A DNA stretch of 13,195 nt. Origin: Verrucomicrobiota bacterium. GTDB lineage: Bacteria > Verrucomicrobiota > Verrucomicrobiia > Limisphaerales > DSYF01. Below the pieces are notes generated by a model. That model ran no database searches, was not told where the DNA came from, and saw only the letters and a program-made list of their open reading frames with translations. Positions within the stretch are counted from its first letter, which is position 1, and each line of letters starts with the position of its first letter. The position numbers and the translations under genes are program-made. Where the stretch lies: NCBI GenBank assembly GCA_025457725.1, contig JALOTU010000051.1, positions 1 through 13,195 on the forward strand, in the 5' to 3' direction. Positions 7,325 to 13,195 of the stretch are shown one piece after another.

Positions 7325-7450
7325 AACCACGGATACGGCAAGCAACGGATGCGTTTCCATCTCCCCTGGTTGGCGAACTGTCTGGTTCCCCCAATCTCAG
7401 CCCCGTGCAAAGACATTTTATCCGTGTTGATCGGTGTGCATCCGTGGTTA
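7325..7450. repeat. Inverted pair of 10-bp-period ATCCGTG repeats
   Basis: The right part (7421-7450) is three consecutive decamers: TCCGTGTTGA, TCGGTGTGCA and TCCGTGGTTA. The left part (7325-7352) carries the opposite-strand version, with ACCACGGATA followed by CAACGGATGC. The segment between them holds no gene. The exact 10-bp spacing puts each TCCGTG on the same face of the helix. A related degenerate copy is at 3341-3367. Its origin and role are unknown. Confidence 0.6.
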
Positions 7451-7534
7451 AGAAAAACTCCGTCTGAATGGTCCCGGCTGAGGCACTCGCCGTCTCTGGC
7501 TGGATTTGTGGTGGAAATGCGGAGCGGCCCTGTC

Positions 7535-7563
7535 TTGACCTGTTGCAAGCGGGTCTTTAGGTT
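7535..7563 (+). promoter_or_regulatory. Candidate sigma-70-like promoter of the nuo operon
   Basis: TTGACC (7535-7540) is followed after exactly 17 bp by TAGGTT (7558-7563, only 3 of 6 consensus bases). If used, transcription would start at about 7569-7570, on the ATG of the first gene, giving a leaderless mRNA. That agrees with the absence of any Shine-Dalgarno sequence there. The -10 match is weak, so this is tentative. Confidence 0.25.
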
Positions 7564-7569
7564 CATTTT

Positions 7570-7839
7570 ATGTCGAAACCGAACAGGCGAAGCGGCCCGA
7601 CAGCCGTCATGGTGGGAATTGGGCTCGATTCCGATGGGCACAAGCGCGTGACCACCGGCGAGAACTTTGTGCTGGCGGGCGGCACCCAGGAGACCCATGA
7701 GCACATGACCGAGAAGGCCATCAAGATCAACGAGAAGCTGCGCGAGCGGGGCAAGCAGCTCGAGCAGGTCAGCCGCGAGGAGTTCGACGACATCGCGCAT
7801 TCGGTGGGACTCAAGCGCCAGCCATCCCAATCCAACTGA
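7570..7839 (+). CDS. Small charged protein of unknown function, first gene of the nuo operon
   Basis: An 89-residue soluble protein, not recognised as a named family. A Gly-rich segment with a G-x-G-L-D-x-D-G motif (16-23: G-I-G-L-D-S-D-G) is followed by H-K-R-V-T-T-G-E-N-F-V-L-A-G-G (24-38). A strongly charged, probably helical half (41-80, E-T-H-E-H-M-T-E-K-A... to F-D-D-I-A-H) follows. No signal peptide, membrane segment or cysteine. Its TGA overlaps the nuoA ATG (TGATG, 7837-7841). nuoA has no ribosome binding site of its own, so the two are probably translationally coupled. That coupling and the codon usage argue the gene is real. A role in assembly or regulation of complex I is only guilt by association. 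ATG 7609 is an alternative start. Confidence 0.6.
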   Translation: MSKPNRRSGPTAVMVGIGLDSDGHKRVTTGENFVLAGGTQETHEHMTEKAIKINEKLRERGKQLEQVSREEFDDIAHSVGLKRQPSQSN

Positions 7840-8219
7840 TGGTGGAAGCCCTGAACAGTCCGTATCTGGTGCTGGTCTTCCTCATCGCCGGCGCCTTGGG
7901 GTTTGCGCTGATTCCGTTGGGTCTGGCGGCGCTCTGGGCGCGGTATTTTTCGCCGGCCAAACCCGGTCCGATCAAGAACGCGACCTACGAATGCGGCCTG
8001 GAATCCAAGGGGGACGCCTGGGTGCAGTTCCACGTTCAGTATTATCTTTATGCGATCATCTTCCTCATCTTCGACGTGGAGACCGTGTTTCTGCTGCCCT
8101 TCGCGGTTTCCTTCACCTCGCTGTCCGTGGGTGCGTTTCTGGCGATGATGCTGTTTCTCCTGCTGTTGGTGGAGGGATTGGTCTGGGCGTGGCAGAAGGG
8201 TGTGTTGCGATGGAGATGA
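7839..8219 (+). CDS. nuoA: NADH-quinone oxidoreductase subunit A
   Basis: A 126-residue membrane protein with three transmembrane helices at about 8-33, 65-90 and 95-118, the standard NuoA size and topology. The long loop carries the conserved Y-E-C-G-L-E (50-55), and helix 2 has F-L-I-F-D-V-E-T-V-F-L-L-P (75-87), with the acidic residues typical of the family. NuoA (ND3 homologue) packs where the peripheral arm meets the membrane arm. Its loop takes part in the quinone-chamber conformational changes that couple electron transfer to proton pumping. Its start overlaps the stop of the upstream small gene. The gap to nuoB is 74 bp. Confidence 0.96.
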   Translation: MVEALNSPYLVLVFLIAGALGFALIPLGLAALWARYFSPAKPGPIKNATYECGLESKGDAWVQFHVQYYLYAIIFLIFDVETVFLLPFAVSFTSLSVGAFLAMMLFLLLLVEGLVWAWQKGVLRWR

Positions 8220-8232
8220 AACCCCAACCGAG

Positions 8233-8310
8233 CAAAGGAGCCGCGGAGTGAGGCGCGACGGCGGGCCGCCGGCTGTGCCCCACGCCATTTCCTATGGACG
8301 AAGGACTTAA
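8233..8310 (+). other. Possible mini-ORF with strong Shine-Dalgarno overlapping the nuoB start
   Basis: AAAGGAG (about 8234-8240) is one of the best Shine-Dalgarno matches in the window, yet it lies over 50 nt before the nuoB ATG (8294), too far to serve it directly. With 7-nt spacing it fits a GTG at 8248 that opens a 20-codon frame. The TAA of that frame (8308-8310) lies 14 bases inside nuoB, in another frame. Terminating ribosomes could re-initiate at the nuoB ATG. A 13-codon frame (8210-8251) starting at the end of nuoA overlaps this GTG in turn. This is suggestive of translational coupling only; no peptide function is claimed. Confidence 0.25.
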
Positions 8311-8902
8311 GAGCGAACTGCAGAAGCAGGGCGTTTTCGCCACCACCCTGGGCGAGATTTACAACTGGGGCCGCAAGAATTCCGTCTGGCCGCTCAGTTT
8401 CGGGCTGGCCTGTTGCGCCATCGAGATGATCGCCGCGTCGATGGCCCGCTGGGATCTGGCGCGCTTTGGCGCCGAGGTGTTCCGGCCCTCGCCGCGGCAG
8501 GCCGACCTCATGATCGTGGCCGGCACGGTCACCAAGAAGATGGCCCCCCAGGTGGTGCGGCTCTACAACCAGATGCCGGAGCCGAAATACGTCATCGCCA
8601 TGGGCGCGTGCGCCATCAGCGGCGGCCCGTTCAAGCAGGGATACAACGTGCTCAAGGGCATTGACCGTTATCTGCCGGTGGACGTGCATATTCCCGGATG
8701 CCCGCCGCGGCCCGAGGCGCTCCTGCATGCCTTTGTGACGCTTCAGCAGAAAATCGCTGAACAGCAGCTTACCGGCCCCAACCGTCCCCGCCATCTGCGT
8801 GCCGACGCGCCCAGCGAGTTCCCCGTGCCGGCCTATGGCGAGCACGACCTGGTTCCGCCGAGCAATCCGAAGGTCTGGCAGCCGGCGAAGATGGTCCGTT
8901 GA
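8294..8902 (+). CDS. nuoB: NADH-quinone oxidoreductase subunit B (N2 cluster subunit)
   Basis: A 202-residue protein. It shows the four cysteines that ligate the terminal [4Fe-4S] cluster N2: the tandem C40-C41 in L-A-C-C-A-I-E-M, C106 in M-G-A-C-A-I-S-G-G, and C136 in I-P-G-C-P-P-R-P-E. N2 passes electrons to ubiquinone or menaquinone at the interface with NuoD. Residues 28-135 follow the family throughout. The C-terminal tail (about 158-202) is a Pro/Arg-rich extension beyond the core. ATG 8294 is chosen because the family N-terminus begins about 20 residues before the E-I-Y-N-W segment. It has no close ribosome binding site (see the upstream mini-ORF). nuoC follows with its ATG 8 bp past the nuoB stop. 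Confidence 0.97.
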   Translation: MDEGLKSELQKQGVFATTLGEIYNWGRKNSVWPLSFGLACCAIEMIAASMARWDLARFGAEVFRPSPRQADLMIVAGTVTKKMAPQVVRLYNQMPEPKYVIAMGACAISGGPFKQGYNVLKGIDRYLPVDVHIPGCPPRPEALLHAFVTLQQKIAEQQLTGPNRPRHLRADAPSEFPVPAYGEHDLVPPSNPKVWQPAKMVR

Positions 8903-8910
8903 AGGTTCGC

Positions 8911-9546
8911 ATGGAGACTCTGGAACAAATCAAGGCTCGGGTGGAAGCGGCGATTCCCGGCGCGAAGCTCAAAGTGCTCACCAACGACAGCCCGTGCGCG
9001 CAGCATTCACTGCTCTTGGACCCGGCCCACGCGGTGGATGTCGCCCGGTTTCTCCGGGACGACCCGAAGCTCCGCCTGGATTACGTCAGCAACATGGCGG
9101 GGGTGGACTGGCCGGATGCGGTGATCAAGACCAAGATCAAGAAGCGGGTGGAGAAGGATGGGCAGGATGTGGACGTGGAGGAGACCATTGAGAGTCTGCG
9201 GTCGGGTTATCTGGAGGCGGTCTATCATGTTTATTCCATGGCCTTGAAGCACGGACCCGTGATCCTCCGCCTGCGAACCGAAGACCGGCTCGACCGGATC
9301 AGCGTCCCGTCGCTCACCCCGGTCTGGCGCGGTGCGGAGTTTCAGGAACGCGAGGCCTACGATCTTTACGGCATTCAATTCACGGGGCATCCGGACCTGC
9401 GGCGCATCCTGATGTGGGACGAATTCACGGATTACCCCATGCGGAAAGATTACGTGGAGCCGGATGATTACGAGTATGAGCCCACGCCGCATGACGACGT
9501 GGTGGAGAAGGCCAGGCGGCATTACGCGCCGGAGGCAAAGCCATGA
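8911..9546 (+). CDS. nuoC: NADH-quinone oxidoreductase subunit C (30 kDa)
   Basis: A 211-residue peripheral-arm subunit that holds NuoD and NuoB. The diagnostic block is at 138-166: V-W-R-G-A-E-F-Q-E-R-E-A-Y-D-L-Y-G-I then F-T-G-H-P-D-L-R-R-I-L, the complex I 30-kDa signature. D-Y-V-S-N-M-A-G-V-D-W (57-67) and A-V-Y-H-V-Y-S-M (103-110) are also family features. Between them residues about 75-99 form a charged Lys/Glu/Asp-rich insertion not present in typical NuoC. Start: ATG 8911 follows GAAGG at 8901-8905. An in-frame TTG at 8899 overlapping the nuoB stop would add four residues. Its TGA overlaps the nuoD ATG (ATGA, 9543-9546). It is a separate gene, not fused to nuoD as in E. coli. Confidence 0.95.
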   Translation: METLEQIKARVEAAIPGAKLKVLTNDSPCAQHSLLLDPAHAVDVARFLRDDPKLRLDYVSNMAGVDWPDAVIKTKIKKRVEKDGQDVDVEETIESLRSGYLEAVYHVYSMALKHGPVILRLRTEDRLDRISVPSLTPVWRGAEFQEREAYDLYGIQFTGHPDLRRILMWDEFTDYPMRKDYVEPDDYEYEPTPHDDVVEKARRHYAPEAKP

Positions 9547-10766
9547 GCGCCGTCCTGGATCATCCCGCTTCGCCCCAGGGTGCCGAGCCCTCGATCACTC
9601 CGCCGCAGGCTTCCGGCACGCCCGTTTTTGCCGTCACCCCCCGCGCGCGGGAAGACGGGGGCATTGGCAGCGATCTGCTGGAGGTCTCGATGGGGCCGCA
9701 ACATCCGTCGACCCACGGCGTCTTCCGCATGGACGTGGTGCTGGACGGTGAGGTGGTGGTGAAGCTCAAGCCGGTGTTTGGCTATCTGCACCGCAATCAC
9801 GAGAAGATTGCCGAGGGGACTTCCTACCTGGCCAGCATGCCCTACACGGACCGGCTGGATTATTTCTGTTCGATGACCAACAACTGGGCGTACGCCCTGA
9901 CGGTGGAGCGGTTGGCGGGGCTGGCGGTGCCGGAACGGGCGGAATACCTGCGGGTGATCCTGGCGGAACTGACCCGGCTCCAGAACCACGCCAGCCTGTG
10001 CGGCTTTCTCCTGCAGGACATGGGCGCCATGGGCACGCCGCTGATGTATGCGTTCCGCGAGCGCGAGAAGATCATCGATTTGTTTGAAGCCATCAGCGGC
10101 GCGCGGATGATGTGCAACTTCATGCGGTTTGGCGGTTGCCGCTGTGACGCGCCCCGCGGCTGGCTGCAACAGGCCGCGCGGGTGGTGGACGCCTACCCGG
10201 CCTTTCTGGACGAGTTCGAAACGCTCCTCAACGAAAATGAAATCATCATGGCGCGGACCCAGGGGGTGGGGAAGGTTTCAGCGGAGCAGGCCACCGGCGC
10301 CAGTCTCACCGGCCCCATCCTGCGGGCGTCCGGGGTGAATTACGATGTGCGCAAGGTGGACCGGTACGGCATCTACGACCGGTTTGAGTTCCGCGTGCCC
10401 CTGGGGGATCATGGGGACACCTACGACCGCTACATGATGCGCGTCCTGGAATCGCGGGAATCCATCAGGATCCTGCAACAGGCGTTGCGGGATATTCCCG
10501 AGGGGCCCATCATTGACCCCAAGAGCAAGCTGCGCGGATTCAAGCCGCCGGTGGGCGAGTGTTACGGACGGATCGAAGCCCCCAAGGGGGAACTGGGCTT
10601 CTACCTGATCAGCGACGGATCGACCAACCCCTTCCGTTATCATGTGCGTCCGCCCAGCCTCATCAATCTGACCATTCTGGAGGACATGTGCGTGGGCCAC
10701 AGTGTGGCGGACTCCGTGATCATTCTGGGCAGCATTGACATCGTGCTGGGAGAGGTGGATCGGTGA
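9543..10766 (+). CDS. nuoD: NADH-quinone oxidoreductase subunit D (49 kDa)
   Basis: A 407-residue protein. Residues 1-43 are a Pro/Ala-rich extension. The conserved part begins with V-S-M-G-P-Q-H-P-S-T-H-G (48-59), holding the quinone-site histidine equivalent to His38 of Thermus Nqo4. It continues with Y-T-D-R-L-D-Y (101-107, quinone tyrosine), R-A-S-G-V-N-Y-D-V-R-K (261-271), E-A-P-K-G-E-L-G-F-Y-L-I-S-D-G (345-359) and the C-terminal G-S-I-D-I-V-L-G-E-V-D-R. With NuoB it forms the quinone-reduction chamber. Around 323-341 it is about 20 residues shorter than standard NuoD and lacks the usual M-E-A-x-x-x-H-F-K stretch. GGAGG at 9531-9535, inside nuoC, is well spaced (7 nt) as the ribosome binding site. 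nuoI starts 12 bp after the stop. Confidence 0.96.
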   Translation: MSAVLDHPASPQGAEPSITPPQASGTPVFAVTPRAREDGGIGSDLLEVSMGPQHPSTHGVFRMDVVLDGEVVVKLKPVFGYLHRNHEKIAEGTSYLASMPYTDRLDYFCSMTNNWAYALTVERLAGLAVPERAEYLRVILAELTRLQNHASLCGFLLQDMGAMGTPLMYAFREREKIIDLFEAISGARMMCNFMRFGGCRCDAPRGWLQQAARVVDAYPAFLDEFETLLNENEIIMARTQGVGKVSAEQATGASLTGPILRASGVNYDVRKVDRYGIYDRFEFRVPLGDHGDTYDRYMMRVLESRESIRILQQALRDIPEGPIIDPKSKLRGFKPPVGECYGRIEAPKGELGFYLISDGSTNPFRYHVRPPSLINLTILEDMCVGHSVADSVIILGSIDIVLGEVDR

Positions 10767-10778
10767 ACCCGTTATCTC

Positions 10779-11366
10779 ATGCTAGGTGAAGCGATCATCA
10801 AGGGAATGGCGGTGACGGCGAAGAACTTCGCCGGCAGCTATGTGTCCAAGGACCGGCTCCCCACCATTCAGTATCCCGAGGAGCGGCAGGTGCTCAGCGA
10901 GGCCGTGCGCAATTTTCCCTTCCTCGTCTATGACGGCGATGACTGGGAGAAGGGGTTGCGTTGTGTCTCGTGCCAGATTTGCGAGAAGGAATGTCCGCCC
11001 AAGTGCATCTACATCGTCAAGAGCAAGGACAAGAAACCGGATTACCTGGGCAAGCCGCAGCTGTATCCGGCCATTTTCGACATCGACCTCTCGGTGTGCA
11101 TGAGCTGCGGCATCTGCGCCGAGGTCTGCCCCTTTGAGGCGATCATGATGGACCAGGACTTCGAGCTCTCGAATGCCGACCGGTTTGGGGGTTTGCTGGT
11201 CAACAAGGAACAGCTGGCCCGGTCGCACGATCATCACATGCGCATCCGCCCGTCCGAGGCCGGCCCCATTGAGGAACGCCGCGCCGCCGCCCAGGCCAAG
11301 GCCAAAGCCGCGGCGGAAGCCAAGGCAAAGGCTGCTGCCGGGAAGCCTGCCGACGGCGGCGATTAG
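10779..11366 (+). CDS. nuoI: NADH-quinone oxidoreductase subunit I (2[4Fe-4S] ferredoxin-like)
   Basis: A 195-residue protein with two cluster-binding motifs: C62-V-S-C65-Q-I-C68-E-K-E-C72-P and C107-M-S-C110-G-I-C113-A-E-V-C117-P. These hold clusters N6a and N6b, which relay electrons from the NADH module toward N2 in NuoB. Residues 1-30 form the amphipathic family N-terminus (A-I-I-K-G-M-A-V-T-A-K-N-F). From about 167 on, the protein ends in a low-complexity Ala/Lys tail (repeats of A-K-A-K-A-A-A) unlike the standard C-terminus. The start at 10779 has GGTGA 12 nt upstream; M10 (10806) is a less likely alternative. It directly follows nuoD, whereas in canonical nuo operons E, F, G and H intervene. 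It is the last gene of this operon here. Confidence 0.93.
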   Translation: MLGEAIIKGMAVTAKNFAGSYVSKDRLPTIQYPEERQVLSEAVRNFPFLVYDGDDWEKGLRCVSCQICEKECPPKCIYIVKSKDKKPDYLGKPQLYPAIFDIDLSVCMSCGICAEVCPFEAIMMDQDFELSNADRFGGLLVNKEQLARSHDHHMRIRPSEAGPIEERRAAAQAKAKAAAEAKAKAAAGKPADGGD

Positions 11367-11861
11367 TCCAACCGGCGCCTCCTCCGATCACAGCCCGCGG
11401 CCCATTCTCAGGGCGCAGCGTCCGCACCCCTTTCCACGAAACTCCAGGTAGGGGCGGGTCATAGGTTCAAGGTCGGGAGTCGCGATTTTGGAATCGTGGA
11501 CAACCCACCATGAACCGGGCATCGGAGCGCGGACATTCTTGTCCGCGCGAATCTGTCGCGACCAACTTGCGGACAGGAATATTCGCGCTCCGTTCCGGGG
11601 CTCAACGCGCGCGAGAGGCTTCCGGCGAATGCCCTCCCCGTCGGATGGGGCGGGGCAAGAAAGCATTCAAAAAAGCTGAGGTGCCCATCTTGCAGCCGGT
11701 TTTCGATCTTGCGTACTCTGTCTACTTTGTGTTATTAGCGCCATTGTCCCAATGCTGGTGTGCACGTGCCCTGAGCCGTGAGCGTAATGTGAAGAACAGG
11801 AGAAATCGGAAACCGGGCTTGAGCGGTCAGAGAGTCATCTGAAAACACGGAAAGGCCTGAC
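11367..11861. other. 495-bp non-coding region after nuoI
   Basis: This lies between nuoI and the large secreted-protein gene. Apart from the inverted repeat at 11523-11592 it shows no gene I can support. Open frames across it on both strands pass through the repeat and have no recognisable domain. No hairpin with a T-run was found after nuoI. A weak promoter-like pair (TTGCGT at 11709-11714, TTATTA at 11732-11737, 17-bp spacing) precedes the next gene by about 125 bp. I rate it low. Confidence 0.55.
11523..11592. repeat. 70-bp REP-like inverted repeat (GGACATTCTTGTCC type)
   Basis: The two 24-bp arms (11523-11546 and 11569-11592) are reverse complements with three mismatches, separated by 22 bp. 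The left arm is also an internal hairpin: GCGCGGACA/TGTCCGCGC around TTCT (11527-11548, 9-bp stem). The small-hairpin-inside-large-inverted-repeat layout matches that at 163-307, though the sequence family is different. Confidence 0.75.
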
Positions 11862-13195
11862 ATGAAACGCATGACGCACAATCGTTCCGGTGGCATCAAT
11901 CCGTGGATCCTCATCGCCGGCGCGCTGCTCGGCGGGGGCGCCGGCGTGTTCGCCGGTCCGGTCGGCGTTACGGTGGCCGCCGTGGCCGATGTGGAGATGC
12001 GCGAGCAGAGCAACAGCGCTCACGATACTGCGGCCATGAACACGCGGATCTCCAGCAACGGGGACAGAAACGAGATCATTGGCCTGAGATTCGATCTGCG
12101 GGATTACACCCCGGCGGAATTGGCCAACGTCAGGCTTCGTCTCACCAGTTATCGAGCGGATTCCTTTACCCGTGTTGTCCATCTTTATGGCGTCAGCCAG
12201 GGCGCCGTGGCTGACGAAGGGATCTACACCGCGGAGGACTGGGAGGAGAGCGGGCTGAGCACGTTTGGTTCGCTGCCCGGTCTGATGACGTCGGACGGCG
12301 ACTATCTGACCCAGAGCATCAACCCTTCGCAGACCGCCTTTCTGGGGGAACTCGTGGTCTCCGGTGTTGCCGAGGGTGAGGAAGTGGTCTTCGAGGGTTT
12401 GGATCTCACCACATGGGTTCAAAGTCACAGCGGCGGTGGCTCCGTGGCTTTTCTGCTGGCGGCGGGCAGCTCCAGCGGTGGCCAATTCCGAATCGCCTCC
12501 CGGGAGGCGACCGAACTGACGACGCCCGGTCTGTTCACCGGATCGCCCGGGACGTTTGCGTCGAGGCTGGACTTCACATTGCCGGAGGTGTGTTCCACTT
12601 GTCCGTTGCTGATCTCAACGCAACCCACCGACCTGATCCTCTTCAACGGTCAGACCGCGATCTTCTCCTGCCAGGCGGTCGGAACACCGCCGCTCTCATT
12701 CCAGTGGTATCACGACGGAAACGCGGTTCCCGGCGCAACGAACGCCTTCCTGGAGTTGAAGAACATTCAGATGTCAGACGCGGGCGAGTATGTTGTGCTC
12801 GTGAGTAATGCCTCGGAGTCCACGCCGAGCGCGGCGGCTTCTCTCGACGTGTTGGCCCTGGGTTCGTGCTATCCTGCTCCGGCGGGACTGGTCGCCTGGT
12901 GGCGGGGCGAGAGCAACACGTGGGACAGTGCCGGGGTCAACGATCGTTGGCAGCCCGATCCCAGGTCGGGTCCCTCGACGTTGTCCTATACCAACGGCAA
13001 GGTAGGTTCGGTGCTGCAACGTTTTGGTGGGCCGCCTGTCTATGTGCCTTCCGAACCGGAGTTGAACGTGGCGGCGGGTCCCGGGCTCACCCTGGAGTTC
13101 TGGCTGGATTCAGCCATTCCCGCGGGGTTTCCGGTGCTTCGATGGTATCCGCCTCAATTCACCGGTTTGGCCGTCACGGAGTTAGTTAATGGCAG
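11862..13195 (+). CDS. Large secreted protein with Ig-like and LamG-like domains (partial, runs off right edge)
   Basis: 444 codons are visible with no stop before the window end. A signal peptide (1-31, hydrophobic 15-31, likely cleavage after V-F-A31) is followed by a beta-rich domain (about 34-215) of the DNRLRE/CBM96-like type: V-A-A-V-A-D-V-E-M-R-E, then L-R-F-D-L. Next is an Ig-like domain (about 249-330) with I-S-T-Q-P-T-D at its start, C270, Q-W-Y-H-D-G and the late-strand D-A-G-E-Y. From 337 the C-Y-P-A-P-A-G-L-V-A-W-W-R-G-E segment and L-T-L-E-F-W-L (409-415) open a LamG/concanavalin-like jelly roll. Such modular proteins are typical verrucomicrobial cell-surface or carbohydrate-binding proteins. 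The substrate is unknown. GGAAAGG (11849-11855), 6 nt before the ATG, is a good ribosome binding site. The C-terminus, including any sorting signal, is outside the window. Confidence 0.85.
   Translation, partial: MKRMTHNRSGGINPWILIAGALLGGGAGVFAGPVGVTVAAVADVEMREQSNSAHDTAAMNTRISSNGDRNEIIGLRFDLRDYTPAELANVRLRLTSYRADSFTRVVHLYGVSQGAVADEGIYTAEDWEESGLSTFGSLPGLMTSDGDYLTQSINPSQTAFLGELVVSGVAEGEEVVFEGLDLTTWVQSHSGGGSVAFLLAAGSSSGGQFRIASREATELTTPGLFTGSPGTFASRLDFTLPEVCSTCPLLISTQPTDLILFNGQTAIFSCQAVGTPPLSFQWYHDGNAVPGATNAFLELKNIQMSDAGEYVVLVSNASESTPSAAASLDVLALGSCYPAPAGLVAWWRGESNTWDSAGVNDRWQPDPRSGPSTLSYTNGKVGSVLQRFGGPPVYVPSEPELNVAAGPGLTLEFWLDSAIPAGFPVLRWYPPQFTGLAVTELVNG

Noticed and set aside
6520..7830. Long minus-strand frame of 436 codons opposite the exported protein and the first nuo-operon gene
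   Set aside because: It overlaps two better-supported plus-strand genes and a repeat-bearing spacer, and shows no recognisable domain.
11388..11666. Minus-strand 92-codon frame after nuoI
   Set aside because: It is mostly made of the REP-like inverted repeat and flanks; no ribosome binding site or family resemblance.

Overview
The window (13,195 bp, GC-rich) looks like a chromosomal segment of a Verrucomicrobiota bacterium, most likely of the Limisphaerales/Pedosphaera type. This rests on three things: housekeeping genes of general bacterial type next to Planctomycetes-Verrucomicrobia-Chlamydiae-style secreted proteins (a PQQ-like beta-propeller starting with a W-x-Q-Y-H-G-P motif, and an Ig-like plus LamG-like surface protein); few Shine-Dalgarno sequences; and several families of REP-like palindromic intergenic elements in only 13 kb. 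The taxonomic call is inference, not a database result.

Layout. At 1-116 is the very end of an RND-type efflux permease (+). At 163-307 is a concentric inverted-repeat array lying between that gene and a convergent secreted PQQ-like propeller gene (-, 393-1652). A divergent spacer carrying one copy of an 89-bp two-hairpin repeat leads to hemL (+, 2005-3294), encoding the first committed enzyme of C5 tetrapyrrole synthesis. Downstream of hemL is a 495-bp non-coding stretch with a degenerate 10-bp-period repeat, a perfect 32-bp palindrome and the second, inverted copy of the 89-bp element. Then come a PHP-family histidinol-phosphatase-like gene broken by an internal deletion/frameshift (-, 3790-4534), a strong UUCG-capped terminator, and rpsA with six S1 domains (-, 4657-6318).

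Across a 321-bp divergent spacer with hairpins in the rpsA leader lies an unrecognised exported protein (+, 6640-7299). After another repeat-bearing spacer comes a compact operon: a small charged protein of unknown function, then nuoA, nuoB, nuoC, nuoD and nuoI (+, 7570-11366). Start/stop overlaps and short gaps tie most of these together. The five nuo genes encode the quinone-reducing (Q) module plus the small membrane subunit A. The NADH-oxidising subunits (E, F, G) and the proton-pumping membrane subunits (H, J-N) are not here and must be elsewhere or absent.

After a 495-bp spacer with another REP-like inverted repeat (11523-11592), a large secreted protein begins at 11862 and runs off the right edge.

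I found no CRISPR array, tRNA, rRNA, transposase or phage gene. I see no clearly new multi-gene system. The most noteworthy items are the dense palindromic-repeat landscape (concentric array, hemL-flanking inverted pair, 32-bp palindrome), the disrupted PHP phosphatase, the split nuoABCDI cluster with its unusual NuoD and NuoC, and the unknown small protein that opens that operon.
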